From NCBI GenBank assembly GCA_036971475.1, contig JBAIZL010000002.1, positions 331,634,320-331,698,319 on the forward strand: a stretch of DNA of 64,000 nucleotides, given 5' to 3'. The notes below the pieces were generated by a model that ran no database searches, was not told the DNA's origin, and was given only the letters and a program-made list of their open reading frames with translations. Position numbers and translations under genes: made by a program. Origin of the DNA: Prosapia bicincta. Taxonomy: Eukaryota > Arthropoda > Insecta > Hemiptera > Cercopidae. This document shows positions 47,409-61,600 of this stretch, one piece after another (positions within the stretch are counted from its first letter, which is position 1; every line of letters starts with the position of its first letter).

Positions 47409-48710
47409 ATTATTTTTGTTTATTAAAGAATAATATTAATAGTAAACCAGTAACAAGTGTAAAAATTGAAAAACACACAACATTCTAAATATTAATATCT
47501 CATTCTATTTCAATGTAAATTGCATAAATAAATAATTATATTATTTACTAAATATGTTTAAACAATAACTACTTCTATACTTATACACTTATAAACAATC
47601 CAAAGTAACTGAAAGACTATAAAATAGTGATCAAGCAGTGGGGCTTGTCACTTACATAGGGATATTTACATAAAATGAGAAAAATGTTAAATAATTTATA
47701 CATACGATTAGTTGAATGTACATTAAGGCCGAGATTTTGCCATTATATTACCTTTATTTATATAATATGTATTCGCTGGGCTGTACGTGTAGCTACATTG
47801 GTTCTATCTGAAACAAAAAGATTTTATTTCTTCATACAAATATAATTAAGGAAAATTGGCTACATGAAATTTTAAACATTGATAATTTAAAATTTGTATT
47901 ATAGCTGCAAAAAAGGAGTATATATATGTTATTTTATTTGTGTATATCATGGGAATTTAGACAAATAGAGTTAAGAATTGTGTTGAACCCAGAGCTGTTT
48001 CTGTGATAAATCTTTGCTGATGCAAATCTAGGCATACAAGGCATTTTGTGACAAGACTACAATTTTTTGTATTATTTGTTTTACAACAAAATACTAAAAA
48101 CTGTAGTGGACACATGTGGGAAAAGTGTTTGTTCTTTTTTTTTTAAAAAATGATCCTTAGGAAAAAAGAAATTAATAATGTGGTTTGCATGTAGAGAGAG
48201 TTCCAATTGAAGCAATAGTAATGATTCAAAAATCTAAACACAAGTGGCATTATGATTGTTTTTGCTGATCTTATTAAGCCTTTTATCCAAGAAATGGAAT
48301 GTTAGGGTAAGCAGACACAAACGCAAAACACTTGGTTAGCGAGTTATCTCTGAGTTATCAACTCCTCTTCTATTACGCAATAAAAGACATGGAAGAAACT
48401 CTGGCAATAAGCTAAAATTAGAATATTCATTTCTCATATAAAATGCTTGTAAAAAGCATTTTTGTGCTATAGGATAATGTTGCAGTAGGAAATAAGAAAG
48501 AGCTGTAAAGTAGCTATCACATTCGGAAGGTACGTTACTGTGGAAGTCACATTATATACAAAGTTTCCTCTTATATAACCCACATTGTAGCTCAGAGATA
48601 CCTTTATATTATATAATAAATTTTATATTTATATATTTTTTGATGTAAATGTTATCAATTCTTAAAGTATATAGTAATAAAATTACTTTCAAGGCAATTT
48701 TGCAACAAAA
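47409..48710. other. Intergenic AT-rich sequence
   Basis: Nothing recognisable. Confidence 0.5.
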
Positions 48711-48712
48711 TA

Positions 48713-49508
48713 CTGTCTAATCCCGGTTATCAGAATTCCGGTAGACAGAAACTCCCACTAATCTAAAACGATTTTCAAAAATATCAAAATGAGAAATAAA
48801 TGGGTATAAGAGAGGTTCAAAGAAGAAAGGCGACATTGTTTTGTTTATTTTGCAATGACCTCAGTGTATCCATCCCTTTTGGTTACTCAGCATACAACAG
48901 TTCTGTTTCAATGTTTACTGCAAACAGATGGTAGAATCATTTTGTCATCACATGTGTTAAACTTTAATTTTTATAAGGGATCTTCTTCTCCTAAAAGAAA
49001 ACACCAAATACTTTTGTATTGAATAAGTGCGACATTCTAAAACGACTTGATGCCGGGTGCCTTATAAATAATTAGCAGAAAATTTCAGCATCGGAAATTC
49101 AACAGTCAGTGGTTTAAAGACAAACGTCTACTGCTCATTGGCAAATCACAGAAACCAAGAGCTTTCAAAGATTGTTCCATGCCACTTTTATACAAAGGCT
49201 AGAAAAAAGGTTGGGTGGATCAGAAAGAAACCTGTAGAAAAGGCACTCAAACAAACCTTTTCTTTTTTTAGAAAGAAGCAAACAAAAAACCTGTTTCAAT
49301 TAAATAAATACATGTTCCAATTGGTAAATGTTTCCTTTCAGTTATTACTGTACTGTACTATAGTTAACTAACTCTATTTTTAACATTTGCTTATACATAC
49401 TTCATAATACCATATAGGCATATATGTAAGCATATTTACGTAGTAGGCATACATTCAGGTATTTCGAAATGGTTGCACATTTATTATTTTGAATTACCAG
49501 GGTGACTG
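48713..49508 (+). mobile_element. Tigger/jerky-like relic with helix-turn-helix remains
   Basis: TA-flanked (48711-48712, 49509-49510) with loosely matching ends CTGTCTAATCCCGGTTAT and complement CAGTCACCCTGGTAATTC. Around 49015-49140 the + strand reads KCDILKRLDAGCLINN then, after a frameshift, NFSIGNSTVSGLKTN, the helix-turn-helix of CENP-B/Tigger-type transposases. The frame at 49138-49371 is its continuation. Fully decayed. Confidence 0.5.
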
Positions 49509-49558
49509 TAAATTGTCAACAAATCTTTTAGTTAAAAGCAAACTGTTTAATTTTGATA

Positions 49559-49564
49559 TTTATT
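49559..49564 (-). terminator. Candidate polyadenylation signal of HAPSTR1
   Basis: AATAAA on the - strand about 100 bp after the stop codon and just before the Tigger-like relic begins, giving a short 3' UTR. Confidence 0.4.
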
Positions 49565-49666
49565 GATTATTAAATACAAACACAGATTCATCAGAAAGAT
49601 AATCAAATGCATCTATCTGATTTTAAAAAAATTGTTTAGTTTTTATAAATGAACAAAACTTACACA

Positions 49667-52600
49667 CTACATAAACCGAGGCCTCTTTGTATGTGTAGGT
49701 GAGTCCATATTGACATCATGTGGTGGTGGTGAAGGTAATGGGCGTTTCACTGCTTGGCAATGTCGAACATATTCTCCAGTAACAAAAGCACTAAGGTCTG
49801 CTGAACGTGGCCTTCGTGATGCTCCTGATAAAAATGTGACGATATAAAACAATAATCCAATAAATATTTTATGTAAAATTTAGGTCAGATAAAACATTAG
49901 GAAATTGTACCTCAATAACAATAAGGTAATTTATTAATTATTTAAATACTGTAAAGTAAACTATAATAGGTCTCTTTGTCTTCCTGTAAAAGTAAAATTA
50001 TTTAATTTTTGACCTATCAATTATTTTATTATTCTTAATTATAGTAAGAATAATAGACTAAGCTTTCTTGAATGTCTTTTGGAAATGTTCTTTCTTACGT
50101 TTTTATAAAGTTTGTTCCCTTAAAGAGTCGGCTCTTTTCGAATGTTATTATTGGACTACTGGACTACTATGCAACGTCTTCAAAATCTTTAAATAAAATT
50201 AATTTAATTTGAACTTCTTTAAACTACTGTATGTTTTTTTAGAGTAAGATCTTTTCTAACTATAAATAAAAACACTGGATTATCTTAACCATTTCTTATT
50301 AATTTTGTATTTTAATTTATATTTTCCATATTCATGTGTTTCTTTCTATTACTTCTTAATTACCGTAGTTTGAAAAAAGTATCAGCGCTACGTCTATGTG
50401 TATAGCTGCATCTACTTCAATGTGTCCTTGTAGTAACTCTTTAAAAAATAATGCTGCTCACAACATATTTTTCACAACCATATCTTTACATCATCATATT
50501 ACACTTCTTTAACATTTATTGAAAGGATATTACCAGCATATAAGGAGATAAAGATACTGACCATCTATTTTTAATTCTAACCAAGGCCCCATTTTAGGGA
50601 AAACTCTTCACTGGATTGACCTAACCACCTGCCAAATTATTGCTGTGTCTAAAGACCAAAATCTCCACACAAGAAAACGATCAGGTTGTTGGGTGAAGTT
50701 GTAGATACACCAGCAGTTGTTAACTACGTCGCCAGCCGAGTTAATGTAATTTGCAGTTCTGAAAAAATTCTATTAGGTTATTGGCATGGTCAAATCTACT
50801 GGTATGATCAAATTTCCAACCTGTATCCTGATGTATGAAAATTGTATACAATAATTAATTTTTACTATGACAAAATTGAAATTTTCATATATTACTGATT
50901 TAATAAATAAAGAAATATGTTTTTAAATAATTCTCAATTATATTATGCACCAATATTTAAGCTCCATTTGGTGTATGAATATTAAATAATTTCAATAATC
51001 TAGAATTAGAACTGCCAACTGCTTTTAAACATTCTCCTTCAAATGTGAACATTTGAATATATACTATCTTCCTTCATATATAATAAAAATGCCACAAATC
51101 CATTTCTCTTCATCCAGTTATATTACACTCGATCCTCTGATGTTATAAATTATAGCATCAGGAATATTTACAAATTTATCAAACTTACCAATGTAATGAA
51201 ATTATTTTTCTGGTGGTTTGAAACTAGACAATGGTGTTGTATCTGTATTTTATGCATCAGAACACACCTAGACCTACAAATTACACTCTGTTGCTGTTTT
51301 ACAGCTGAACTCTTTGCTATATTCAAAGTTTAATTACAATCGAGTCTACATCTCTGCATTACCTTGTGTGTTCTTCAGGCTAATCTGGAAATTCTTTAGT
51401 TGAAGGCATTCTATATTAAATTCACAGGCTTGAATTACAGGACGTGGAGTAACATTTTTTTAGGTATCTGGTGGCTGCATAATAACTGAAAACACAAGAG
51501 CAGATGAAACTGCTAAGAAGATTTAAGCAAGATGAAATTTCAGCTACACTGAAATTTCTGAATCTAATTTTTATTTAAAGTAAGACATATATTCTTTGTC
51601 AATAGAATGAAGAATAGGGAACTGCTGGTTATAACATACTAAGAGAAATCAATGATACTGTTTATCCATGAAGATCTTTTCATTGTTCTAGTCATAGAGG
51701 GAAGATGGTGATTTCTCAATTGGTCAGTTTGTGTTATTCCATGGATTTCACAGATCCATCCTTAATCAATTCTATGGAGCTACTAATATATAATCATATA
51801 ATTGTGATGAAAGTTTTTTGCAATGGATAAAATATGATTTTAGACCACTGCAATTGTGATGTCAACACATTTTTGTCATCCAAATATATTTTCATGATTT
51901 TTCCTTGTTTTCATGTTCAATACATAAATATTTGTTTATCTATTCTGTTTTATACAATCTTTAATGTTATTACTTTTTATTTTATTTTTTTAAAATTTTT
52001 GTTTCATTTGTTTATCTTTGTAATTTTAGTTTTGCTTTAAATTAATTGTTACAACTAATAATAATTTAAATTTGGTTTCTCGCTAAAAAACATCTTTATA
52101 TTCTAACCTATTTCAGGATGTTTAACATAGATTTTTAACACTTATTTTTTTTTATTAGAACATCAATCTTATAGGATCAACCATTAACTTTTCCTGTGTA
52201 TCTTAATCTTAATAATCATATAACTAAAGTCTTTAATATCTAATTAAAACTACCACAACATTAGTTTAAATGGTTTGGTTTTCTCTAAAGATTCTAACAA
52301 TTTGCTGATTAAAAGTTTGTCATGGCTAATCAAGGAAAACGAAAAATATTTTTGTATATGTTGGCCTTTTTAAAATTTTCTATATCATGATTTCTAGAAA
52401 TCAATTTTCCTTCAGTTTTTCTCTAATGTTTTACATACTAATAGGGATTATCCATATTTCTGAGTACCTTATTTAAATTCTTGGATTAAAGTTTTTGTAG
52501 ATATCTACAGTTTGGGTGTTGTGTGGCTAGACAGGTGTTAAAAATGTATTATATATTTTAAACTTATTATGTAATAAATAACTAGACTTGTGTGTCTACA

Positions 52601-55600
52601 CAGGTTATTTAGCCAAAAGAAGTCCTCTTTAAATGATGTGTTTCTATAATAGTTTAGCATTTAAGTGCAAGTACAGATGTTTTTAAATATTTTTTGTTAA
52701 CTAGTGAAGAGTCCATTTATAAACACATTCTAAAGTTTTGTTTATTTTTCTCAGCTATAATAGTAGGTTAAATGGCCTATATTTCTTTGCTGGTCTCTAA
52801 CAATAACGTCATTGGCAAAAATTGGAATTACCACCTGTTGTGGGGGTCACGTAGGGCAAGGTAGACCCTTTTTTTTTATCTTGACTGTTTCATGGTATTT
52901 CTTTAAAGCAGTATTCTAAAGCAGTATTGTATTTAAATTGTGGATCAGACCTTTATGCTACATTATATCTGAGGATTGCTCCATATTAAGAAATATTACA
53001 TTGTAAATATTTTCAATTCTCAAGGTTCATTCTATTGTATTTCTTATTGTGAGGACTTTGTCTTATATGGAGTGTTTTTTTTTCTGAATCCAAACTGATA
53101 TTCTAGGCTACTTACATCTTATTTCTTCGTGCAGGCGTCCAGCTTAACTATAGCAGATGGCCCGATGTCCACGATATTTATATGATGCTATGGCCCTCAG
53201 GTTCTTCTTAACTAGAATATCTTGCCACTTTGTCAAAATTGGTCTGAGGATGTCTCTTGTAGGTAATGGGTAAGGGCAGTTCAGCAGGATGTGTTCAATT
53301 GTTTCACTCTCCACACCACAGAGTGCACATAACGGAGACTCTGTGAGATTAAAACGAAATAGGTACTCCTGTGTCACCAGATGGCCGGTTCTTGCTCTGG
53401 CAGCAAAAGATGCTGTTGATCGTACTACTTCCCTATTTTTGTCCTCGACTGGTGGTTCTGGTTAGAGCTGGTAAAGGTGTCGACCGGTAGACTCTTTTTC
53501 CCAATTTTCACAACAAAGTTTTCGGAAAACTTCCCTGTTTACACTTTTGCAATGTAGCAGGGAGTGTTTGCCTTCATCTGTAGGTCCCATGGTTGAGGAT
53601 ATTTTCACAATTTTGTCAGCCTTTTCGTTTCCGGGTACTCCACAATGGGCAGGATTCTACGCTATAACCAGATAATTTCTTTCTACCAATGATTGTTTTT
53701 CAGTGAGAGCTTTCAAACAGTTTGGAGACTACTAGAAGGAATGGTATCAATCTATTTGACTTCATTAAGTGATTTTCCTGCTTTTATCAACAACTTCGCC
53801 TATCTTCTAAATATCTGGCACATGTATGAGTATAAATGCTACATCAATTAGATAACTAAACATAAACTCCATTAGAAACATAATTAGATTCCTTTCCCTG
53901 GGAGCTCTTCCAGTATATGTTCTAAAATGAGATAAATCCTGAAGTTTTCTTTAACTAAGATTTGTCCTGATTTCTTGAGTTACTTCCCTTGTAGTTAGTA
54001 ATGGTTCCTGCAACGCCTAACTTATAATCATTATTCAACTCTTAATGCTAGTTTATTATGGTTGTAATATTTGTGCAATTTGTTTTACAAAGAGATCGGC
54101 TTTTGATTTTTTGTTTCTTTCCCACTGTCTATTGTGTTTGTCTTATTGAAGACATTATGTAATTGACCTTTTGATTTTTCTGCTTTTGATTGGATAGTTC
54201 TCCAATAAAAGAAATCTGTTTCAATGGCTAATGTATCTGTATTATTTAGATAGAAATTTACAGAACCTTGTTCAGGTAAGGTTTTGGGTTCCTTCTTCAT
54301 TTATTTTTACCTTTGACATTTAACATGATTTTTTTTACTGTTTAACAGCACTGCTATTACAGTCGGCGACGCTTATTGTGATCATATTTGTCAGAAGCAT
54401 ATTTGATAATAATAACCAAATGCTTAATCACAATGTAGTCTACAGCCGTACTGCATTGAACTCACTGTATTATTGCCACAACTGTTTGTTCTGAACGATA
54501 TGTAAGCCTATCATTACATTAAGTAATTCTAATTCTGTAACACTATAATTAAACTGTACTTACCAAATTTTGATGCTATTCCGGACAGTTTTATATACAG
54601 TAGTAGAATTTCTGTAATTTAGTTTTCTACTTGTTAAAATTAGTGGGCATATATCATGTCAGTTTATTTTATTCCACTGTAGATTTTTTTTTAAAACACT
54701 GAATCTAGCATAATTGAAAAAAAATATATAGAACTACATAAAACACTTGATCAAAACATTATAACACATAAAACTTCATTATAAAACACTTCAAACTTAT
54801 TTATACTTCAAATTTACATTTATATTTTCTGTAAAATTCACTGTTAAAAAATACAGTAGGACTGTACTGTAAATGGTTCAGTAGTAACATCAACTAATGT
54901 TAACAAACAACTAAAGTCGACTCCAGCGAGGCTAGGGTGTTTGCGTAAACAAAGAGTAAGGGAGACATTCTGAGAATTGTGCTAAGTGCTGAAACCGTTA
55001 TAAAGTATTTCTGTCATTCTAAAAATAAACATTCTATGAATTGGGCGCCATTGTGTGTTGCACATGCTGTTTACACTACTTTGTAGACATTTTTACTTGG
55101 TCTATGCTAGTACACGTTGACGCATATGATTTTGAATGGCAAATTAAATGATAATAATAAGCGAACAGATGATTACAATAAGCGGCCTAATTACAATGTA
55201 TTAATATACGTCCGTGTTTGTTTTTCAATGAAACGATAACAATAACCGAATGATAACATTAACCGTGATCACAATAAGCGGCGCCGACTGTATTTTCTAT
55301 TGACTTTCCTTTTTTCTAAAACTAGTTCCATTATTTATGCTTGGTAAATGTTATTTTTAAATGCATAATTAACCTATCTCTTGTTATTAGTCCAAAATAT
55401 CACATTAAATGTTTCACATTTTCAATGTCATTTTTTTATCTTCAATAGAATATTTACTTCAATGTTATCTTCATATCTGTACCTTTCTCAAGCTGGTTCT
55501 TTTTATAACATAGTAAAATCTTTTTCTTGATTCTCTCTTAACCTTAATTTTGTAGCTAAATGACTGAGTTCAGATAAGTTTTTTTCTAATATTTGCTGAT

Positions 55601-58600
55601 CTCTTTCTAATAGTAAAAAAAATCTCCAGTATTCTATTTATATATGTAAGCCTGTAGTATTAGGCTTTCCTGGCAAGTGAAATCCTAATTCTGTAACTGC
55701 TTTTTACTTGCTCTTAATTGTTTACTACTAAATCAACAACTGGATACCTTGCTCTCCAGCCCATATTTGGCTTTGTAATCGCCACCAGTTGAGGTTTGGT
55801 AAATGTTGACCCTCTCTAATTCCTTGCAGGCATTTAGCTTTTCAAATCATCTGAACTGTAGGTTCATGTTTCTAGCAGTTGGCATAGTTAAATGCCTGTC
55901 TTAATGATGATGCCTGCACATTGATGCAAATGGGCTCTCTGTTATAAAAGTTTTTAGTATGTCCATATATATCTGTCATTACTTGCATTGTGGAATCGGT
56001 TTTTACAATCCGAACATTAGAATTTTACAACTTACTATGTATTTTTGTTTTAATTTTCTAATTATTTGGAAACCTATTTATACACCTAATCCTCGGAATA
56101 TTTCTTGTTGATTAAACAACAGATACATATCATAGTCACGATTTTCACTGGGAGATTTTTTTATATATGAATTAATTCAATTTAAGTGCTAATTATAAGG
56201 ACCTTATTAGGTAAACACTGATTCCACTTAACATTTTATTATTAAAAAAGAAAAACAAAACCTGTAACTGATGGAAGGAGAATAAAAGAAACACTCAAAA
56301 CATTCAGGTGATAAGAACATTTGATAAATTATACTTACCAGGATATGCCAACGCTTCCCTAAACATATGAAAATTCGCATCTAAAGCATCTGTACTGCCT
56401 TGTGAGCCTGCTAAATGATGGAAATCACTGTAAGCTGCTGTACTTTGTAGTGAATGTCCTGTGTGAGCAATAGTAATTCTAGGCCTTGGTGATGTTCTAA
56501 GCAAATCAATTAATTTAAAACATTAAACCTTACTACTTTAGAATCATAGAAAATTAACTTTATTTCAAATACTTGTTATTTGATATTATTATTATTGGTG
56601 ATAACAACAGCCTTAAAAGCTCTATTTCATTTAATTGTTTAGTTGCTACAAAATAAAACTAGATTAAAATTATTATGTGAAATATATAACAAAAACCTTC
56701 ACTAATTTCAACCTATTTACAAACCTGGATTAACAGATTAATAATAATATAAAAAGTTTTGCAATTAATTATAAGAGAAGATAACTTTTTGTAAAACTTG
56801 TAGCACACTGTTTTGTATTAAAATAATAAACATACATTACCGCAAACAGATTTTTAATAACTCGAGTTGTCACTGGACTTTTTACTTTAATTATAATTAG
56901 TGGCTTGCCGGGGGGGTGGGGGTGTAGGAAGACTTGCCTTCCCAGACCCTATGTTGGACATATTCCCCAACTGGTTGGTAATTTTAACAAATTAACATTA
57001 ATTGACACATCACCTATAGATCTCCATATCAGACCAGCAACCTACCATAGTTGTTATACATAAATATATTAATGAATGTAAATTAATTATGGAAAAATTA
57101 CATATGAAATATGTCATATCGTACCCATAGCCAGTACTAAATTATTTCTTTTGCTATTGTTTTAAATAGAAATTTATAAAGAAAGTAGTTATAGTCTCAC
57201 AGTACTTGAAAATATTATTCATACCAAATTTCTACGTAATCTAATAATTATTTCTATGCAAACATTTTTAAAAAATGGATAATTTTTACATTCACAAATT
57301 GTTATCAAATTTGGAGAAAATGTGAATGCATTACTTCTCAAAAAAATCTGTTTACAAAATACAATATCTCCTTTTTAGAAAAACAACTGCTTACATGTGT
57401 TGTATGTATACACTAAAAGCTGTACTAAAGTATGTGACGTAATAATTATCTAATACTAATCATTTGTATTTTTATAAGTGATTTTTTTTTAATAAGTGTT
57501 ATTATTACTAAATTATAAACATTTTAACTAGTTTATTCATCAATTAATATTAATATTTAATAATTTCATTTTAATATTTGAATTGAAATAGCCCCCCCCC
57601 CAATATTTACCACCCCAGGCCTTATTTTTCAACGCATGCCACTGATTATAATTAGTTACTACTGACAAATGGTTATTTAAAAATTCTTTTTTTAAATAAG
57701 TACTGTAATTAAAGAACACAAATATCTTAAACAATAGAAATTACTCAAAAGCCAAGCAAGGATATTTTAGAATATGCTTTTTTAATATATGTTGATTCCA
57801 TCTTCCCGTGAGCTACAAGTAATCACTAAACACTTTTAAATGTTTTAAACTTGCCTATAGTAGCACTTACTTTGCTTGTTGAGGATGGCCGTTTCGGGAG
57901 ATGTGGCCCTTTGTCAACTCAGACCGTAACTGATCTCAAGGTTTACGTGGTTAGGGTGGGGTCCTCACTAACCACCCTAACCAGACCCCCACCCTAACCA
58001 CGTAAACCTTGAGATCAGTTACGGTCTGAGTTGACAAAGGGCCACATCTCCCGAAACGGCCGTCCTCAACAAGCAAAGTAAGTGCTACTATAGGCAAGTT
58101 TAAAACATTTAAAAGTGTTTACTGTTCTTTTTTAATGTTGTTAAATTGTTTTAATATTATTAAAAACATTGTTTTTTTTAAATTTCTGAATAATATAATA
58201 ATTTATTAACTAATATATACCTATGGTGTGTTGAATGTGACTTAGGAGGTAGTGGTTTTCCAGCTAGATAAGAGATAAGGTCTTCCCTACAAATGTTTCT
58301 ACGTTTTTTACGAGCCCAACTGAGTAGTTCTTTGTTCCGTCTTTGATAACCACATTGAATACCTAAGTCACCCGATCGTCGAATTGCATCTGTTGATTCT
58401 GAAACACAAAGTAAAGTATTTTACTTTATCTATGGATCTCTCTTTGCAAATTATTAAATTATTTTAAAATCGCAAAACTTTATCTTAAGAGAAAAGTTGA
58501 TTGGGCAAAAGACAATATCCTATATTATCCAAATTATATTTTAAAAGAAAGTGGATAATTTTCTATTATTATTACATACAAAAATATTATTACTGTGTAA

Positions 58601-61600
58601 CTTGTATAATTTTGTCCTTACAAAAATTATTTTTATAAAACTGCACTGGTCTGAAAATCAGTATTACATAAACCAATTTTTAAATAAATTAGTAGTAAAA
58701 AAACCTTTTTGAAGATGTTTAAAATAAATTTTGTATTAATTCATTTGCATGTGTAAACATCACATTCACAGTGTGTTACTATCTTATACTACCAGAATCA
58801 CATTTCCCTTGATTTTGTGATAAAGTATTGGGAGATTTTCAATAGGTCTGTTCAAGCCGATAATAAATATTAACCCTTACCATACTATTACAAAACAAAT
58901 GTTTTAAATCCTGGATTAACTGCCTCCACACAATCCCAACACACCATTTAGACCACTAATAAATTTCAAAACAGCACCACCTTACATAATCACAAAAATA
59001 CTAGACAAAATAATAAGATCTAAAATACATATAAACAACACATATAATATAAAAAGGGGTATGAATTAATTAATAAAATAAAAACATAGAAACAAACAAC
59101 AACACAAAAATAATTAGTTATGACATAACCAATATGTACCCTAGTATCCTAATAGAAGAAACCATACAAACAATAAAAAACAAACTAATACACAATAACG
59201 AGAAAGGAACACAATAAATAGTATTATTACACTAATCAAACACATATGCAACCAAAATTACTATTATTTTAACAATAAATACTATAAACAAACAACTGGA
59301 CTCCCCATGGGATCACCCATTCCATATCATCAGTCATGTCAGAAATATATCTACAACACTTTAAGAAATAATAATTAAACCTACATACACATAACATTTT
59401 ACTATGGACAAGATACGGAGATGATATACTTGTAATATACCAACCTACCATTCACAACGAACACATCATAATACTAAACAAATTAAATACATACAACGAA
59501 AACATACAATTCACCTTCGAAACAGAAACACACAGAACAATTAACTATCTTAACATTACATTAAATATAAACAATAATAAAATAGAAACTACAGTACACA
59601 GAAAACCAACTTCCAACAACACCACAATACACAAGAAATCTAACCACCCCTGGACACACAAAGTTAACACTTACAGTAACATGATAAATAAAGCAATAAA
59701 ATACACACAAGATAACAAACAAAAATTAAATGAAGAATTAGATAACATTACAAAAATAGAAATAGAAAATGGATACAACAAACATCTTATAAAAACATAT
59801 ACAATAAATTTACAAAAAAACCTAACCTCAACACAACACTACAACCTAAACACAATAATAATAATGAAAAATCTACCTAAAATAGAAATACACCAATAAC
59901 AAAATAGAAAAAATAACAAATATATACAACAAAGAACACTACACTCCAACATACAAACCAACCAATAAAATATCTTAATAACACAAACCACAAAACAAAT
60001 ACAGAAAGACGTAACCTATCTGGAATCTACAAAATTACTTGTAATGACTGCAACACATTTTACACAGGAAAAACAACCAGATCATTTAAAATAAGATTTG
60101 CAGAACATTACAGAGCATTCAAAAATAAAAATACAAAAGAATCAAATGTAGCAGCACTATCACATAAACATGAAATAACAAGTTACGAAAATAACCTAAC
60201 CCTACTAAAAATAAATAATAACCCATTAGAACTTAACTCACTAGAAAAATACCACATCTATAAAAACATACACAATTTAATGAACCTACAGACAACATAT
60301 TCAGATGACATACTATTCAAAAACATCATACACACGGCTCAATAAGAAATATGTATGACGATAACAAATACCAACATCAAGGACCGAACAACCGTTTCGA
60401 GAGATGTGTCCCATTGTCAACTCAGACCGTAACTGATCACAAGGTTTTCTTAGGTTAGGGCATTAGGGTGGGTTGGGATATTATGTTGGTGTGGGTGTAT
60501 TTTGTGAGTATTAGGAGTTATGATGTCAAAAAGTGTGTGTGAGTTGTAATGTAATTGTGTATTGAGTATCAAACTTCGCCGATCATCTCAACTCCACAAA
60601 ACATGACTACATAGACATAACATCTAGCCTACAAATTCTTCATAAACAACACAGAAATAACCAACGCTACACAACCGAATAATGTGAAATATACAGACAC
60701 TTCAAACTACACCCTACACACACTAAATACACTATTACAATACAACTCATACACACTTTTTGACATCATAACTCCTAATACTCATAAAATACACCCACAC
60801 CGACCACCATCATATCCCACCCCCACCTTAATACCCTAACCTACAAAAACCTTTAGATCAGTTATGGTCTGAGTTGACAATGGGACATATCTCACGTAAC
60901 GGCTGTCCTCAATAAATATAAGTAAGTGCTATTGTACGCAAGTTTGTAAATATTTACAAGTGTTTAACTAATAATTAGATTATTAAAACTTTTACATGAT
61001 GAAATAGAAATTTCTTGATATTTTTAGTAATATAAAGTAGCACAATGTTTTCAAAGAAATGTAACAAACACTACCATAGAAAACAATAAACTACAGAGAA
61101 TGGTAAAACTTACATTAAAGTTGCTCGTTGTAATCATCTTGAATTTACTGATTAAACTATAATTAAATAATACGTAACCAAGTGAATACTTAAGAGATTA
61201 CTTGCTGATGTGTTTCGAAACAATCTTTCCTTTTACAAAGCTAAGCCTAGCTTTTACGAAGAGGCTTAGCTTTGTATAAGAAACGAATGTTTCGAAACCC
61301 ATCAGCAAGTAAGCTCTCAAGTATTCACTTAGTATTATTTAATTATAATAAAAAGTATATATTTAAAATTTCAATATCCTCACAATGTATATTAATATGA
61401 TCCAAGATGTAATGTTTAAACTAAACATGTATTATACACTGCTATATTACATACACACAAGATGAAGGTTACTTAATCCAGTTGTCTCAAATTAAGAAAC
61501 TTTACTAATTTCTTGTAACAATGCCTATCCCAACTAGATACTTTCTAGGTATATTTTAATATGATTAAGAATATTACCTTGTTTTATAGCATAATGCCAT

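Noticed and set aside
41880..49666. A very long HAPSTR1 3' UTR reaching an AATAAA at about 41892 (- strand)
   Set aside because: The interval contains at least three transposon-derived blocks and a nearer AATAAA lies 100 bp after the stop; nothing in the sequence requires the longer form.
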